Shown piece by piece: positions 36,674 to 49,559 of a stretch of 64,000 nt of DNA. Where the stretch lies: contig JACTAT010000010.1 of the NCBI GenBank assembly GCA_014526335.1, positions 5,698,282 to 5,762,281 on the forward strand, in the 5' to 3' direction. Within the stretch, counting starts at the first letter, position 1. Each line of letters starts with the position of its first letter. The stretch comes from Chrysaora quinquecirrha (Eukaryota > Cnidaria > Scyphozoa > Semaeostomeae > Pelagiidae). Both the position numbers and the translations under genes were made by a program. The notes below the pieces were generated by a model that was given only the letters and a program-made list of their open reading frames with translations, had not been told where the DNA came from and made no database searches.

Positions 36674-36808
36674 TCTGGCATGTGGTGTCAGAAGTCAGCG
36701 AGGTCGGATTTCGAGCCCTGGCCGCGGTAGCATTAGAAGCCAAGGTCGAGATCTCGGTTAGTTATCCTTCTGAGATCTTTGTGACTGGTGCTTAATACAC
36801 CATTTCAC
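36674..36808 (+). repeat. tRNA-derived SINE, partial
   Basis: Has TGTGGTGTCAGAAGTCAGCG, the degenerate B-box ATTTCGAGCCC, GCGGTAGCATTAG and the tail GACTGGTGCTTAATACACC, as in the copies at 7158 and 18072. The A-box end is missing. Confidence 0.75.
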
Positions 36809-37131
36809 CTACGCCGGTATCTACTGTATGAGTTGCGGGGTTACCTTTCCGCTGAAAAATACATTGAATTAACACTCTCTTCCAATAGCAATACCAGTGT
36901 GGTTAACTTTCATGAAATACAACATATGGGTGCTCCTCGGGGTATATAAAGTACTCCTAATCGCTGCTAGTCAACATTGTTTGCGGAAGCAACACAAGGG
37001 ATTCGCTTGAAGAGAAAATTGCGCAAGTTTTCCAAGACTTTTAGCAAACATTGTAGCTAGCTAGCTCACACGGGCAATCATGCACTACGCCGAATATAAA
37101 ATATTAGAATTTTCTAATTATTTTTTGCGCC

Positions 37132-37430
37132 TCGGACCACAGGAGGCCCAGGAGGGGGAATATTAATGAAAGATAAGAATACCAGCGTGTATTTTTGTTC
37201 GATCTTTTATTGAATTGAATACTTTTCGAATATGCTGCTCGAATTTCTCAGTTGACTGTTTGTGTTTATATATAAAAATACAAACAGTCAACTGAGAAAT
37301 TCGAGCAGCATATTCGAAAAGTATTCAATTCAATAAAAGATCGAGTAAAGAAGAGTAACAACAAAAATACACGCTGGTATTCTTATCTTTCATTAATATT
37401 CCCCCTCCTGGGCCTCCTGTGCTCGGACCT
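37132..37430. mobile_element. ~300-bp near-perfect hairpin element
   Basis: The arm from ACAGGAGGCCCAGGAGGGGG to CAGTTGACTGTTTGTG (37140-37265) is repeated in reverse complement at about 37280-37424. The only sizeable difference is a ~17-bp extra piece in the right arm (AGTAAAGAAGAGTAACA). The loop is about 12 bp of AT. Arm identity is high enough to suggest a recent origin or gene conversion. Confidence 0.9.
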
Positions 37431-38108
37431 CGGACATCACCGCACAAGTACGAATCATTAAGTACATCTAGATTTAATGGAAGAATTCATTCATGTAAAT
37501 TTTATGCATTTTCAGTATTTTTGTAATATATTTTTACAGAATCAAGCAACACCATGCAAGCACTATAACCTCAGAAATTTTTTGTTGTTATTTCTGTATT
37601 CTGTTTGTTTCTCTCTGATCTGGTTTTGCTGCATTTTCTCGATATTTCGGTCAGCGTGAAGCCAAGAACAGTCGGGTAATGGGGTGGGGGGGGGCTAACT
37701 CCGCTTACCTAAATCTCTCCTAAAGCTTTGCGGCTTCACTGCTTCGACCTCTGTTTGGCGTGCGGTATTGATCTAGCATTGCTTTTTCTACTGTTTGCGT
37801 TTTCGGAATAAGATGCGTCTTGTGTCTTAAGGCCTTTGTTGGCATCGGTTTACGGTCTTATGTATGCATCTGCGTCTTACAACATTGTTAATTTTGCAAG
37901 GGAATGGGGCTGCGAAGGACTCTGTGCCGCTACAAATCTTAATTGGTAAAGCAGCCAAGTGTAGAATCTAAACAACAGTTACAGAAGTGAGCAATAAATG
38001 AGAATGCCGTTAATACTATTTTGCATTATAATCGGATTTATTTAATCGCTGATTGCGCTGATTTTTCCTGTTCTGCTTCTTCTGGTGCCCCTATAATAGG
38101 TCCTCAAT

Positions 38109-38408
38109 AATAGTAGAGGGGGGGGGGGGTAAAAGGCTTGGCGGATTGGTGTATTTTGTGTATTACAAAAAGCGAATTTTGTATTCATCAGTTTTACTAA
38201 ACGGATTTTCGTATCACGTATTTTTCCAATATTCTAAGGCGTATTTTGGACTGAAAACGGATATTTGGATCCTTTTTGTCCCGTGCAGAGTAAAATGACT
38301 GTGTGGTACGACTTCGTGCGACATTGAAAATTAGGGGATTTTCGTATTTGTTCGTAAAAATTAGGCGTATTTGCGTATTTCAATACCCCCTCCTCCCCCC
38401 TCTAGTAG
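38109..38408. mobile_element. MITE with AGTAGAGGGGGGG ends
   Basis: Left AGTAGAGGGGGGGGGG, right CCTCCTCCCCCCTCTAGTA; internal GTATTTTGTGTATTAC / GCGTATTTGCGTATTTC words answer each other. About 300 bp, non-coding. Confidence 0.7.
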
Positions 38409-39966
38409 GGTTTCTTAGGTTTTTACACTTTGAATATAGTGAAGGTTTTTTAAAAGACTTCTGAAAAGAATAGCCTACTTAACAAGAAAAGAAGTGCCAA
38501 TCGTTTATAAATGATTCGAATAAGGATTCTTAGGGTTCAGTTGAATATCGTGTCCGTTGTCGATTTTCACAAAAATGGCTTGTTCAGTTTCTTATATGTT
38601 TCTTTTTGAATAAGCGTGCATGCATTTTCTCAACTGGTTTTAATTCTGGTATTCCTTTTCTCCGAATACCCTTTGCAATGAGGCTTGGAACGGCATTTTC
38701 TTCGTCCGTCGCATCGATAAGGTCTTGCCCCGTCTAGTTTTCCGTTATCTGAAAAATGCTGACGAATGCTGATAGGACGATAGCATCACCATTTATCGGA
38801 ATTCCATTCTCGATCCAGGCTCTTTTCTTCTTCCAAACAAACAAACGAATTGAAACGCAAAGAATTTGGCAAGAAGAACCAGGAAAGTGAAACGGAAAAG
38901 GTGTTCTCTGGAAAAGCCCAAAGTAACCTTGACTCTATAAAACACATTAGCATATAAACCATATCTTTCGGTCGTTTAATTATTCATATTCTGAATAGTA
39001 AATTACGGTGAAATAGTTTGATCCCTAACACTCGAAGTTTGGGAAGGAAGGAGTCGGACATTTTTGTTGACGCTGGTGGTGGTCTGAAAATTGAGCAAAG
39101 TAAATGCCCTTCTGTTCATCGCACAGGTACTTTCGATTTAATTTTTTTAAAATTTCATTTATATATGTCTTTTATGGTTAGGTCGGTTTGATTTAAGCAA
39201 GACTTTAAATTAGTTCTTATCAAGTTTGTTGTTGTCAATGTTGTCGTAAAGTTTAGGCCATCATCAGTTTCAGTTCTAGCTGCCGCCGCGACCCGGCTGG
39301 CAACATTTTATTAGGCAATGAACGATGAGAGACCTTTTTGCAAGAACCTTAGTTTCTTTTCTATATTGAAATTTGAAGATTTAGGCCTTGAATGCCGTTT
39401 TTTTTCTCAATTTCTTTCGCTGAGACAAGCTCTCAGATTTATGTACGCAAGTACACTCAAGTCTAGTAGCGATATTTTCAATGTCCTCTCTCTGTGACGT
39501 CTTTTTGCGTTTCGTTTTCGCCCCGTGACATTTATCATGGTTATGTGTTGACCAGTGATATGGATTAGCAAATGAATGACCAGAGCGTAAGACTATTGTT
39601 GGTCTTTTTTCATGAAATGTTTTGAAGCAAATAAACTAAACCCATTTCTCTTGTTTGTCATGACAATTAATTGACAATTTAGCAGTTTCTTATAAAAACA
39701 GAGTTCTTAGAGTATTTCAGTTTTAGTTTTAAGACCATTTAATCTAGTAAGGTTTTTTGCTTCTCCTCTGATCAGAATTGGCTTGACCTCTTTTGTCATG
39801 ATCACAAGAAATCTAGAAAATATTATTTTACCCGTCCAAAGTCCATTGGGCTTGTTTTGTTTTGCAAATGGAAACAAAGCTGTTTACAGTGTTTTGATTG
39901 CAAGCTGATTTAAATTTATTTCAAAATTAACACATTAAAAAACTTCACACAGCCTCGGATCATTAA

Positions 39967-40320
39967 AAAGGTCAACTCGCCCCACTACCAACTTGTCCCG
40001 TTTTGACATGGTTAAGTCGGAATTCTTCCAAGTTATGTCACCCCACGTGTTTGTTCAACTCGCCCTATCTTTTTAGCCAACTCACAATTCCATTAAATAA
40101 ACGATATAAAACGATATAATTGAGTGAACTGTCAGTGTGATAAGAGCGGGTTGGGGTGCCCCAAGCTTTAAAGTTCAGTTGGGGCAAGTTGACTTATGAT
40201 ATGGGGCAAGTTGACTTTGAAGGTGGAGCAGGTTGACTTTGAAAGTACGGCAAGTTGACCTAAAAGTGGGGTGAGTTGGAAATCAGGCAAGTTGGTAGTG
40301 GGGTGAATTGATTTTATCAA
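39967..40320. mobile_element. MITE with GTCAACTCGCCCCACTACC ends
   Basis: Left end AAGGTCAACTCGCCCCACTA and right end GTAGTGGGGTGAATTGATTT are inverted homologues. The interior repeats GGGGCAAGTTGACTT several times. About 350 bp, upstream of RNF19. Confidence 0.75.
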
Positions 40321-42196
40321 AAATTCTAATTTCTTTCAGATTTTAGAGCTTTGAAATTGGACATCAGAAGGAAAAAGTGATTGCTTTGAGGGAACATCAT
40401 AATATCAGGAGAAGAAAAGAAAGAATATCCGGCATCTAAATTTTTGCTAGAAAAGGTAGGGCTTAAATACTGAATTTAGGTTCTTATCAACTCTGACAGG
40501 GCTATCAGTATTCGATAGGTTAATTGTGTACATGTGCGCTCCCTTCGCAAGGAAACGATGGATTCTGTGTTCAGCACAGGAGGTCCATTTAAGAAAGCAG
40601 CTAATTTAAGCAGTATCAACCACCCCCAGTCCTTTTTCTTGACAGACCACATCTCACGAGTTACAGAGATTTGGTGACTTCCGTACTCTTTCATGGTGAG
40701 TTTGGCCTGGATGAGAACCAAACTCAAGTCGGTTAAGTGTGGCAGCTCCACAGGAGATCTTGTGCATGAAAAAGTCCACTTCCTTATTTCTTTTGTTCTA
40801 TTGTTTATCGCGTGGGTGCATGCCCCACACTCCGTAGACATGATCAAACCAAGCCACAGTTGCATCTGTTTCTGAGATTCTAGCAACTCGGTTCCAAACA
40901 AAACATTTTACTGTACCCTATCAACCATTATTATTGTAATTGGGTCAAACTGCTGTTTAGTACTCACACCTTTGACATATGTTGCTGTAAATTAAGTTAC
41001 AGATGTTAAAATATTGTCTGGCTTTCATCTCTTGCTGAAAACAAAACTAAAAAAAAATCACCAAACTATGATCTATGTTACAGATGTGTTTGGGAGCAGG
41101 GCCTCAAACAAAGGTGATAATTCTGCTAAATTGCACCTTTGAAACCATCTTATTTTTATGATTGGCCACAATGTTTGATCACATTTTGAGTCTCTTTCAG
41201 TTTCTCACTAGAAGCTACCTAAATTCATTCAACCAACTGGTACACAATCTTTTTAAATTTGGCTAAAAAGAGCTGTTGCTCTTATTTTCCTTTCAAGTTT
41301 TGTTCATATTTTCCTCGGAAAGTTTAGAGAAATGACAGGGCAGTTACAGTTCTATTGGTTTTTTAAAACTCTGTCATTTCGAAGGATTAAAACACAGCCA
41401 TCCACTTTCTCTGTGAAATATAGCTGTCTTGAAACATCTGTCATACCATAGAGCAGATGTTCTTGTGAAAAAATTCCCAGAAGCCAATTTTAGGTCAGAA
41501 TTTGTCTGAAATTTTGAAGATTTCAAAATTTGAAGTTCCCATAGAAAGAGCATCTTGTCTTGGTGTAGTGCGCAGAATAACTCAATCTTGAACTTGGAAG
41601 TATACCAAAGACATCATTTCTAAGAGTAGGGTCATTTACACTTTGTTATAAAAGCTTAGCTTGAGACCTACTTAGTTATAAAAGTTCCTTAATTTTGCCA
41701 AAGTATATTTGTAGGCCTACTAAAAATTTCTTGGGGGCTTCCTAAAGTTGGCTAATGACCCTACATTTAAATTGCAAGCAGAGCAATTCTATTTAACCTG
41801 GGAAATATATGAAATATAAATGTGTTTCAAGATGGAAAGGAAAGCTGCATTTTTAATTTTTGTGTCCATACTTTTGTCCATTTTTTTGTCAATTCAAAGT
41901 AGCCATTGGGATGGACTGAACCTTCAACCCATTTCAGTTAAGAGTTACATCTGTTGACTAAACCAGTAGAGTAATTTTGAGTTGACAGAGTTATTGCTGT
42001 AGTGGGTAATAGGGTGGCTTCCCTTGGTGGTTTCTCTGGAAATATCATTCGTAAATAAGTTTAAAATTAACAAGTCAGGTTTTGTAGTATTTTTGTAAAG
42101 AATTTACAGTCTTAATGTGGCTGTACATTTAAGAAAATTGATGTCAGTTTAGGTTAATGAAGCAATTTTCTTTCTATAGATTATTCAGGAATAAAA

Positions 42197-45100
42197 ATGG
42201 CTACTGCAGAAGTAGAAATACCAACAAATGTAAAGAAACCATCAAGGCTGAGCATACGACGCATCCTATTTTGGTCAAAGAAATCAGAGTGTGAAATTGT
42301 TGATGTTGGTGGTTCTTCCACTAGTTCGTGTGAACCAGAAGAGACCCTGACATGCAATGTCTGTTTTCTTCAAAGACCTGTTGTTATCTTTCCTATTTTA
42401 CTCACATGTGAGCACAGAACTTGCAATGACTGTCTAAAGCAGTATCTGACAATTGCCATCAAGGAATGGCGTGTTATGGTGAGCTGTCCAGAATGTTCTG
42501 AAGTCTTCCACCCATCTGATATCAAGTCAATATTGAATGATGATAGTCTGTTTGCTAAGTATGAAGAATTCACACTGAGAAGAGCATTGGTCTCGATACC
42601 TGATATAAGATGGTGTCCAGCTCCAGACTGTGTTTATGCTGTCATTGCTTCAGGTTGTGCCAGTTGTCCACAGCTCAAATGCAAGCGTCCTGGGTGCAAA
42701 ACAGAGTTCTGCTACCATTGCAGACAATTATGGCACCCTAATTCAACATGTGATGCAGCAAGGTCAAGGAATAACTTTGAGATTGGATCCCTGTCATCTA
42801 GTGAGAGGCGTGGTTCATCAAATGAAGACATGAAGCCATGTCCAAGGTGTGGAGCAATGTTCGTTAAAATGGATGATGGCTCCTGCAACCATATGACATG
42901 TTCAGTATGTGGCTCAGAATTTTGTTGGCTGTGCATGAAAGAGATTTCTGATCTTCACTATTTGAGGTAAGAAAAGGCTCAAATGGAATACCACAAGTAT
43001 GCTTACTTGTGTCTGCTTTTGACAAAAAATTTAATGCATTGTCCTTGATATTCAATAAGGTCTTTGATATTATTAATGACCTATGCTATGCAGTTAATAC
43101 CCTTATACCATATGGCTTTTCATGAGCCTGGCTTGCACTACCCAGACTAGACCCACAAGCTCTGTCAGACGTTTTCAACTCCCTCATTCATTTTCAATGT
43201 AGACAATAAATTTCATTGTCATTGGTACTCAAAACAGGGCAATCAGAATCCAGTCATTTATACCAACTTACATTCTCCAATTGTGATTGCAATTTACAAA
43301 CCTTCCAGCCTGTGCATTACCATTATGAAGAATCCATAAAATTTGATTTTTACTGTATAATGAAGTTTTGTTTCAAATTTTAGCCCTTCTGGTTGTACAT
43401 TCTGGGGAAAAAAGCCATGGAGTAGAAAGAAGAAAGTCCTTTGGCAGATGGGAACATTGATTGGAGCTCCAGTGGGAATAGCTTTAGCAGCAGGTGTTGT
43501 TTTGCCAGCTATGATGATTGGTATTCCTATTTATGTTGGTGGAAGGGTAAGTAATTGTCTTCTTCATTTTCACAGAATACGGCAATATTTTTTATGAAAT
43601 CAGTGGATGCATACATTTTTCCTGTTTTCTATATTGAAAGCTTCTTTCAGAACTACCATGACGGACACTGCATGTGATTCCTATTCCACCCCGGTGGCAG
43701 ACAACAAGTTCTTAAAAGACGCTCTTTTTATCACTTAGACTCTTCAGTTAAATCTGTTGGTCTTCCCACCGTACCCTTCCAACTGATTAGTTCTCAAAAC
43801 ACAATACCTATTCAGCTTCCCTACTCTGATTGGTCCATTTCGATCTGCATCTTCGGTATAATTGGCATAAATTCTGCCTTAGTCAATGTTGGGACATGTA
43901 ACAAACTGCAGAAAATCGGTGATTTCGGTCACAACAACGAGTATGAATTAGAAGTCTGAATTTCATCAAAGAGAAACACGAATTTCCATGTAATTGTCAT
44001 TTTCCACATGCTAAACAGCTCCACTAGCTTTTCTGCTAAAAAACGCCTTGATAGTTTTCTGTTTGTTTTCTAAACCCATCATGTTTTTATCTTAGATGAG
44101 AGAGCGTTTTGCTTTCCGAGGAAAATCAGTTCACAAACGAAACTTAGCAATCGCTGGAGGCGTAGCATTATCTATCGCCGTTTCGCCGTTCCTCGCTGCT
44201 TTAACCGTTGGTGTCGGCGTTCCGATTGCCTTGGGCTATGTATATGGTGTCGTCCCGGTCTCCCTTTGTCGAAGTGGAGGCTGCACTGCTGTGAAGAGAT
44301 CCAGTAACGGGAATGGCGTTAATTTTGAATTCGATGAAAGAGAAGATGGTACAGTTTCCTTTAGTGACAAGAATAGCCCTGTCAGACGTAACAGTCGCTC
44401 AAGTAGTATGTTGGATAATACAAGCCTCACGAACCAGCCAAGTAATGTTCTAACAGTCAAAGCTACTGTAAACAAAGGTAAAGTAATTTCCGTTAATCTG
44501 AGCGTTAAATTTAGCATCTTTTCGTATGTTTGATTCTAAATGCGGCAAGCATGGTAGACTTGGAATAGACCTTTTAAAAGAGGCCTAGGTCGGGCAAGAC
44601 ATTTTTGTGGAAAAGGGTAGACATTGCAAGTAAGGGAATCCTCTCCCCGTGCAACAACTGGAATTACGGTCGTTTCAGGAGATGTTGTGCATCAAATTTT
44701 ACTTCAGATTAACGTTTAATTCGAATAAAAGTGAAAGAAAGGCTTCAAATCCCACCATATCTGCTCAAGGAGACATTTAGCTAATAAAGTATTTTTCTGT
44801 TTGTGAGTTGCTTGTATCTTGTTTCGTGAATTTCTCGCATATTTTCAACATTTATTGTAGCAGGTTCCTTGAATCCTTTTTTCTTCCATTATTCGTGAGT
44901 TTTGCGCAAAATTTGCTGAACTGCCTCTCCTAAAACGACCGAAATTCCAGTCGTTGCACACGGAGAAGATCTACTGGAAATGTCTAAAATGTCTTTGAAA
45001 AGGTCTATTCACATTTGATTTCGTGCTGGATTCAGAAAGAGGTTGTTTTGGCAGGTTTGATGGGCTTCTGATAAAGACTGATATCAGACTTCGTTGAATC

Positions 45101-46823
45101 AAAGGGGCAAGACTCAGAGAAGAGACACGGTTAAGCAGTAGGGGCTTTTTTTATTTTGTTTTAAGCCAATCAGTGTGGGCGAGCAATTAGAGTTTGTAGG
45201 CAGTGCTTATCGAAGCAGGCTCACGGCTTGACTGAAGAATTGTGCGGAAAATTTCGGATTTTCTCTGTTGGAGGGCAAAAACGACTTCAAACAACACACC
45301 GAAATGATTAACTTTGATCAATTATAAAGGTCCGGCTTCACCATTAGATATAAGATATTAAATATTCAGTGTACCCCCTGTCCTCAGCACCAAAAACCAA
45401 TACGACGAATGGAAAGCAAGTGTATTTCGTATTTGGATAACTAAACAACTGACCGTTTGTCTGACTGACTAACTGGCAAACAAGGTAACTAGCAAACTAA
45501 CTAAAGAAATGACTGACTGACTTGCTAACTAACTAGAACGATGCTTCTGGGCGATTTTATGACTCTAAAACAATCTTTATCTGACACAGATATACGAAAT
45601 TCAAAGCCATTAATCTGTTCCAGTGGCAAACTTTTTTAGGAAGATGGCCGTTGTTCTGGTGGGGCAAATCACTCTGCCAGGACAGCAATGATTTCTTCGA
45701 TAGAACGTACAACCCCGAGTGAAGGCCTCCCTGAAATTATTTTAAGAAAAATAATTTTTACTTGACTACTCCCGGTGAGACAGATGTTTCGCTGTTAAGG
45801 ATATGCAGACCTTGATTTTCGGCGAAAAATTACAAAGAAAACTAGAAAGGTTTTGCATTTATTAACGCAGTCGACATCTGTGATATCCACTGTTTTTCAA
45901 ACGAATGCCGTCTTGAACAAATTTTATCTTGCCACCGTTAAGGAATCTGTCTGGAACTTCTGCCTGTCTCTTGGTTATCTATTCGGATTACCCGTTTGAT
46001 AGATATAACCTGTCGCTTTTTTGCATATTATATTACGGTTAATCATGTCATATAAGAGTTTTCTTCCGGATATTGAGTTGTTCGGTATAATGACCTTGTT
46101 TTAGAATGATGGATTAGGAAGTAGCAATGTGAGATACCTGTAACCAGGTCTAGATGACCGGTTTTTTCTGGAAAAGGTTATGTGGAAGAACGAGAGGAAT
46201 AAGAACTTATTCTAGCTTAAAATGCGTTAGAAACACTCGTTTTAACTGTGTTTTGCAGCTAAGTGGACGTTCATCACTTAGATTCTTTTCTCTAACGCCC
46301 TTGTAGACTTACTACACGTGTCTCAGTCCCGCTCATAAAATCTAGACCAACAACCACAGCAATTCGCTCCAGTTTTAGCAGCTTTCTAACAACAACTGCG
46401 ATAGCTGGGACTCATGTAATAAGTCTAACGCTCTTGTTTTGTTTCACAGAGCCACAGCCAAGCATAACTGGTCTAAGTCAGGATAGCACAAGCCTTGATA
46501 GCCGATCAATGATATCCCACTACAGAACTGGGGATGGTGACGTAGACAGCCATGCCTCGATGATTCCTCAACCACGCAGCACGACAGTTAGCATAACCAG
46601 TAGTATTGAAAATGTTCACAACTCTGATGGTGCTGTTAACATGTGTGCAAGTCTTCCAGAGGTAAGCTGCGAAGGAGAGGAGCCTTCCATCAATAGAGAA
46701 GACGCTGTGTCATTTTCTGGAATATCAATCCCCTATGAGGTTGTACAAAGGAAGAATAAAGAAGCTGGTACAGTGGATCATGATGTGGAATCTATTGGTG
46801 CTGTCGAGGATTTTGTAAACTAA
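42197..46823 (+). CDS. RNF19: RNF19A/B-like RBR E3 ubiquitin-protein ligase
   Basis: RBR ligases take ubiquitin from an E2 onto their own cysteine, then onto a substrate; RNF19 proteins are membrane-anchored. Coding exons: 42197-42966, 43384-43546, 44096-44477, 46450-46823 (stop TAA); phases 2, 0 and 1 all match, giving 562 residues. RING1 spans Cys53-Cys100, the IBR about Cys140-Cys185, and RING2 Cys215-Cys246, with the expected catalytic cysteine at 230 in DGSCNHMTC. Two hydrophobic segments follow, one in exon 2 ([20 protein letters not shown]) and one in exon 3 ([20 protein letters not shown]), as in RNF19A/B. The tail is Ser/Thr-rich and acidic. Vertebrate homologues are longer (about 730-840), mainly in the tail. 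The start follows directly after an acceptor at 42181, so a non-coding first exon is expected. Confidence 0.96.
44562..45012. mobile_element. MITE in RNF19 intron 3
   Basis: GAATAGACCTTTTAAAAG at the left is inverted as CTTTGAAAAGGTCTATTC at the right. Further in, CCGTGCAACAACTGGAATTA and TTCCAGTCGTTGCACACGG also pair. About 450 bp. Confidence 0.75.
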
Positions 46824-46839
46824 ATCGTAAGTAAATTTA

Positions 46840-47623
46840 GGCCAAGACCACACGTATGCGGATATATTTTGAAAATGAGGTTTTTTCTCCCTTTTGACTA
46901 GGCTTGCCCAAGGCTATTTGTCAATACCCTTCTCTTGAGGTGAAGGTCCACCATTTCATGAAAGAACAAAGAAGAGTGAGAGCTCTCCTTTATTCTCGCG
47001 GAACGGTGGACCTTTGGAGAAGGAGATCGATAAATAGACTTTGGGCAAGTCTACCTTTTGACCAACTTTTTCAACACGAATAGCGATCTAAATAACTCCT
47101 CTTACCTCTCTGATATAGGTATTTGCATGGCTTTGTTATCATTTCATTCTGTGTTTAACACATCACAACGATGCAGGAGCCAGTTTAGAGGTGTCTATTA
47201 TTCTGTAAACAATAGAAAACAATATCGTCACATCATATGTTACGCTACCGTCTGGTCTTAATGCTACCCTTAGGCCGGTGAAAACCTCTGCTGCATTTCG
47301 TTTGGATGAACGACCATAACAGGGGTTGTTCTACGAAACATTTTTCAACACCAGTGCTTGAAAAATTGTTTTTAAAACCTATTTTGAGCTGATTCTACCC
47401 TCCAAGACACTAACCTGCCCAACAAACAAAAGAAATAGAAATTTAAATGCCATTTTGGACTGAATAAAGTCATTATCTTAAGCATGACCTTCAAGTCATA
47501 AGCTGTAACTGCACGTTTCTCGGCTAATTGAACAACTTCTAGAACAACGTCTACAAAACAGCGTTGAAAACACTTATCATCATGGAGAAAGCGTTTTCTA
47601 AGTATCCAAGCGTGGTCTTGGCC
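46840..47623. mobile_element. Outer MITE in the RNF19 3' region
   Basis: Left GGCCAAGACCACACGTATGC and right AAGCGTGGTCTTGGCC are inverted. It starts 17 bp after the RNF19 stop codon, so it probably forms part of the 3' UTR. A smaller element with its own target duplication is nested in it at 46899-47053. Confidence 0.75.
46899..47053. mobile_element. Nested 155-bp MITE with perfect 9-bp target duplication
   Basis: Ends TAGGCTTGCCCAAGGCTATT and (inverted) AATAGACTTTGGGCAAGTCTA truncated to the shared core; the next inner blocks GAGGTGAAGGTCCACC / GGTGGACCTTTGGAGAAGG also pair. CCTTTTGAC is present on both sides (46890-46898 and 47054-47062). A 9-bp duplication fits the Mutator superfamily, like the large MULE at 55412. 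Confidence 0.85.
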
Positions 47624-47919
47624 ATAATTAATATTTATTAATTTGGGTTAAATAGCTTGTATGATATTAACAATGTATGATATTAATAGTGTACATTTTG
47701 TTGGGTTGATAAAAGATCTTGTTGATCTTAGCCTATTCAAATTTGTAGATATAAATTTTTCCGTTAGTTACTGAATTGCCATTTTTGAGTAATTCTGATT
47801 GTTTTGTACTAAGCTGTTTTGATCCATGACATATTTGATTTCAGATTTCGTTTGTAATTTATTGTTAGAAAAAGGGGAGAGTTTCTCTGTGAATTGTATC
47901 GTTACCACTCCGTAAAGCT

Positions 47920-48620
47920 TTGTCTCGTGCGGTGCAATGCATTTTGTGAACTTGTGTTGCAAGATGAAATGCAACTCGTTAAACTTGTGTTGCACGGTTC
48001 AATGCGATCTGTAAAGTTGTGTTGCGTGATGGAAGGCGATTTGTAAAGCTTGTAACGCACGGTGTAGTGTTATCTGTAAAATTTGTGTTTCACTATTCAA
48101 ATTTGTATAACTTGTATTGCACGGTGCGATGCAATTTGCAAAAATTACGTTGCATGGTAGAGGGCAATTTGTAAAACTTTTGTTTCACTGCTCAGATATG
48201 TAAAACTTGTGTTACACGACGCAGTGCAATCTGCAAATTCGTGTTGCATGATGGTCAGCAACATAAAAAGCTTGCAATGTATGGTGTAATGTTATCTGGA
48301 AAATTTGTGTTCCACTGTTCAAATTTGTATTACTTGTGTTGCACAGTGCGATGCGATTTCTAAAGATTATGTTGCATGGTGCAATGCAATTTGCAAAACT
48401 TGCGTTGCATGTTACAGTAAAAATTGAGCTGATGTTGCACGATGTAATGCAATATTTAAAGCCTGTATTACACGGTGCAATGCAAATAGTGAATCTTGTG
48501 CTGCATGATGCAATGCAATCTGTATAGCTTGTGTTTCACGTTGCAATGCAGTTTTGGAAACTTGTTTCGCACGCTGCATTGCAATTTTAAAGTTGTGTTA
48601 AACGGTGCTATGCAATTTTC
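47920..48620. repeat. Degenerate tandem array of TTGTGTTGCACGGTGCAATGC units
   Basis: Units of about 40-55 bp with a core GTTGCA(C/T)GGTGCAATGCAA and a TTTGTAAAACTTGTG joiner repeat irregularly for some 700 bp. The open frames on both strands (48336 plus, 48468-48860 minus) owe their regular Leu-His/Met-Gln pattern to the repeat. Confidence 0.85.
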
Positions 48621-49559
48621 CAGGGACACGTTACACTTGCACATATTGCAGATATAAGGTCTTTTAATGCTTGTTGTAAGTTGACGAGTGACGCATATTC
48701 TGTTAATTTTCGAATAATGTTTCGAGATGCAAAATCTGATCGCTGGCATTTGTTTGAAGCATTTTCTACACTCAGCTTTGTCACAATGGAACGCCGTGTA
48801 TAACGTCTCACGATAGTTGATAGCGTTAGGAACGGAAGTTTTTACCCATTTTAATTGCAATTTTGTTCATAGTTTATTCTGGAATGACGCATGAGATCTG
48901 TATCCCAAATATTTTGTTACTACTTGTCAGGAGTAAATGTGAACTTCTTTGATTTGATTTGGTATGTAAATACAGTACAAGTATTCCTTTGCAGACATGC
49001 TTTGTCCGCGCAGTAAAATGGCTAGGATTAGCTGTTGCATTTGACTGAGGGCCTGTTAACAGTGCTGAAGGTAGATTTAAATTTGTCCAGGGCCTCTTTA
49101 CATATTAACTGTCAGTCATTTCTCCCAAGGTTCATTTCTCGATTGATTGAACAGCAGCCTTTCTCCGCCCATGCTCATAAAGCAATAATAGAATGCCCGA
49201 CAAATCACTTAGCCACGCATTGGTATTAACACTATCATTGATGACTGAAAGGCTCGCGTATTTGAGTTTAACTGTAATTATTGGAGTTAGTTATATTCAT
49301 AATTACGTTGTATATAGTTAAATAGTTAAATAAAGTAAATTTACATTGCCAGCTGTTTTATGACATTTAAGTTGTATTGGTGTAGGAATTTATTCACAAA
49401 ATTATTGAATCAATGATGTGTTTTTATTGTCATCGAGTCTTTGTTTTGTTGATTTTAGCGCGCTTTTGGCGTACTTGATGCTTTGCATAAAGTCCTTGAT
49501 GAAGAATCGGCTTTTGATCACGAAGTTAATTGTTGAATGTTTGATTATCCCGTGAAACT

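Larger units (their letters stand above)
35995..42185. other. Intergenic and RNF19 5' region
   Basis: Between the glucosidase II beta-like stop and the RNF19 start. It holds MITEs (listed separately), a ~28-bp GAATATAGCAGAAG repeat at 36035-36125, and no recognised gene. The acceptor TTTCTATAG at 42172-42180 just before the RNF19 start codon implies at least one upstream untranslated exon; a donor at about 39126 (CGCACAG then GTACTT) is one possibility. The 141-codon minus frame at 40476-40901 is not recognised. Confidence 0.6.

Noticed and set aside
40476..40901. 141-codon minus-strand frame upstream of RNF19
   Set aside because: No recognisable domain, no splice partners, and no composition that sets it apart from flanking DNA.
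48336..48860. Cys/His-rich frames resembling zinc fingers
   Set aside because: They overlap the TGCACGGTGCAATGC tandem array, which dictates the Cys/His spacing.
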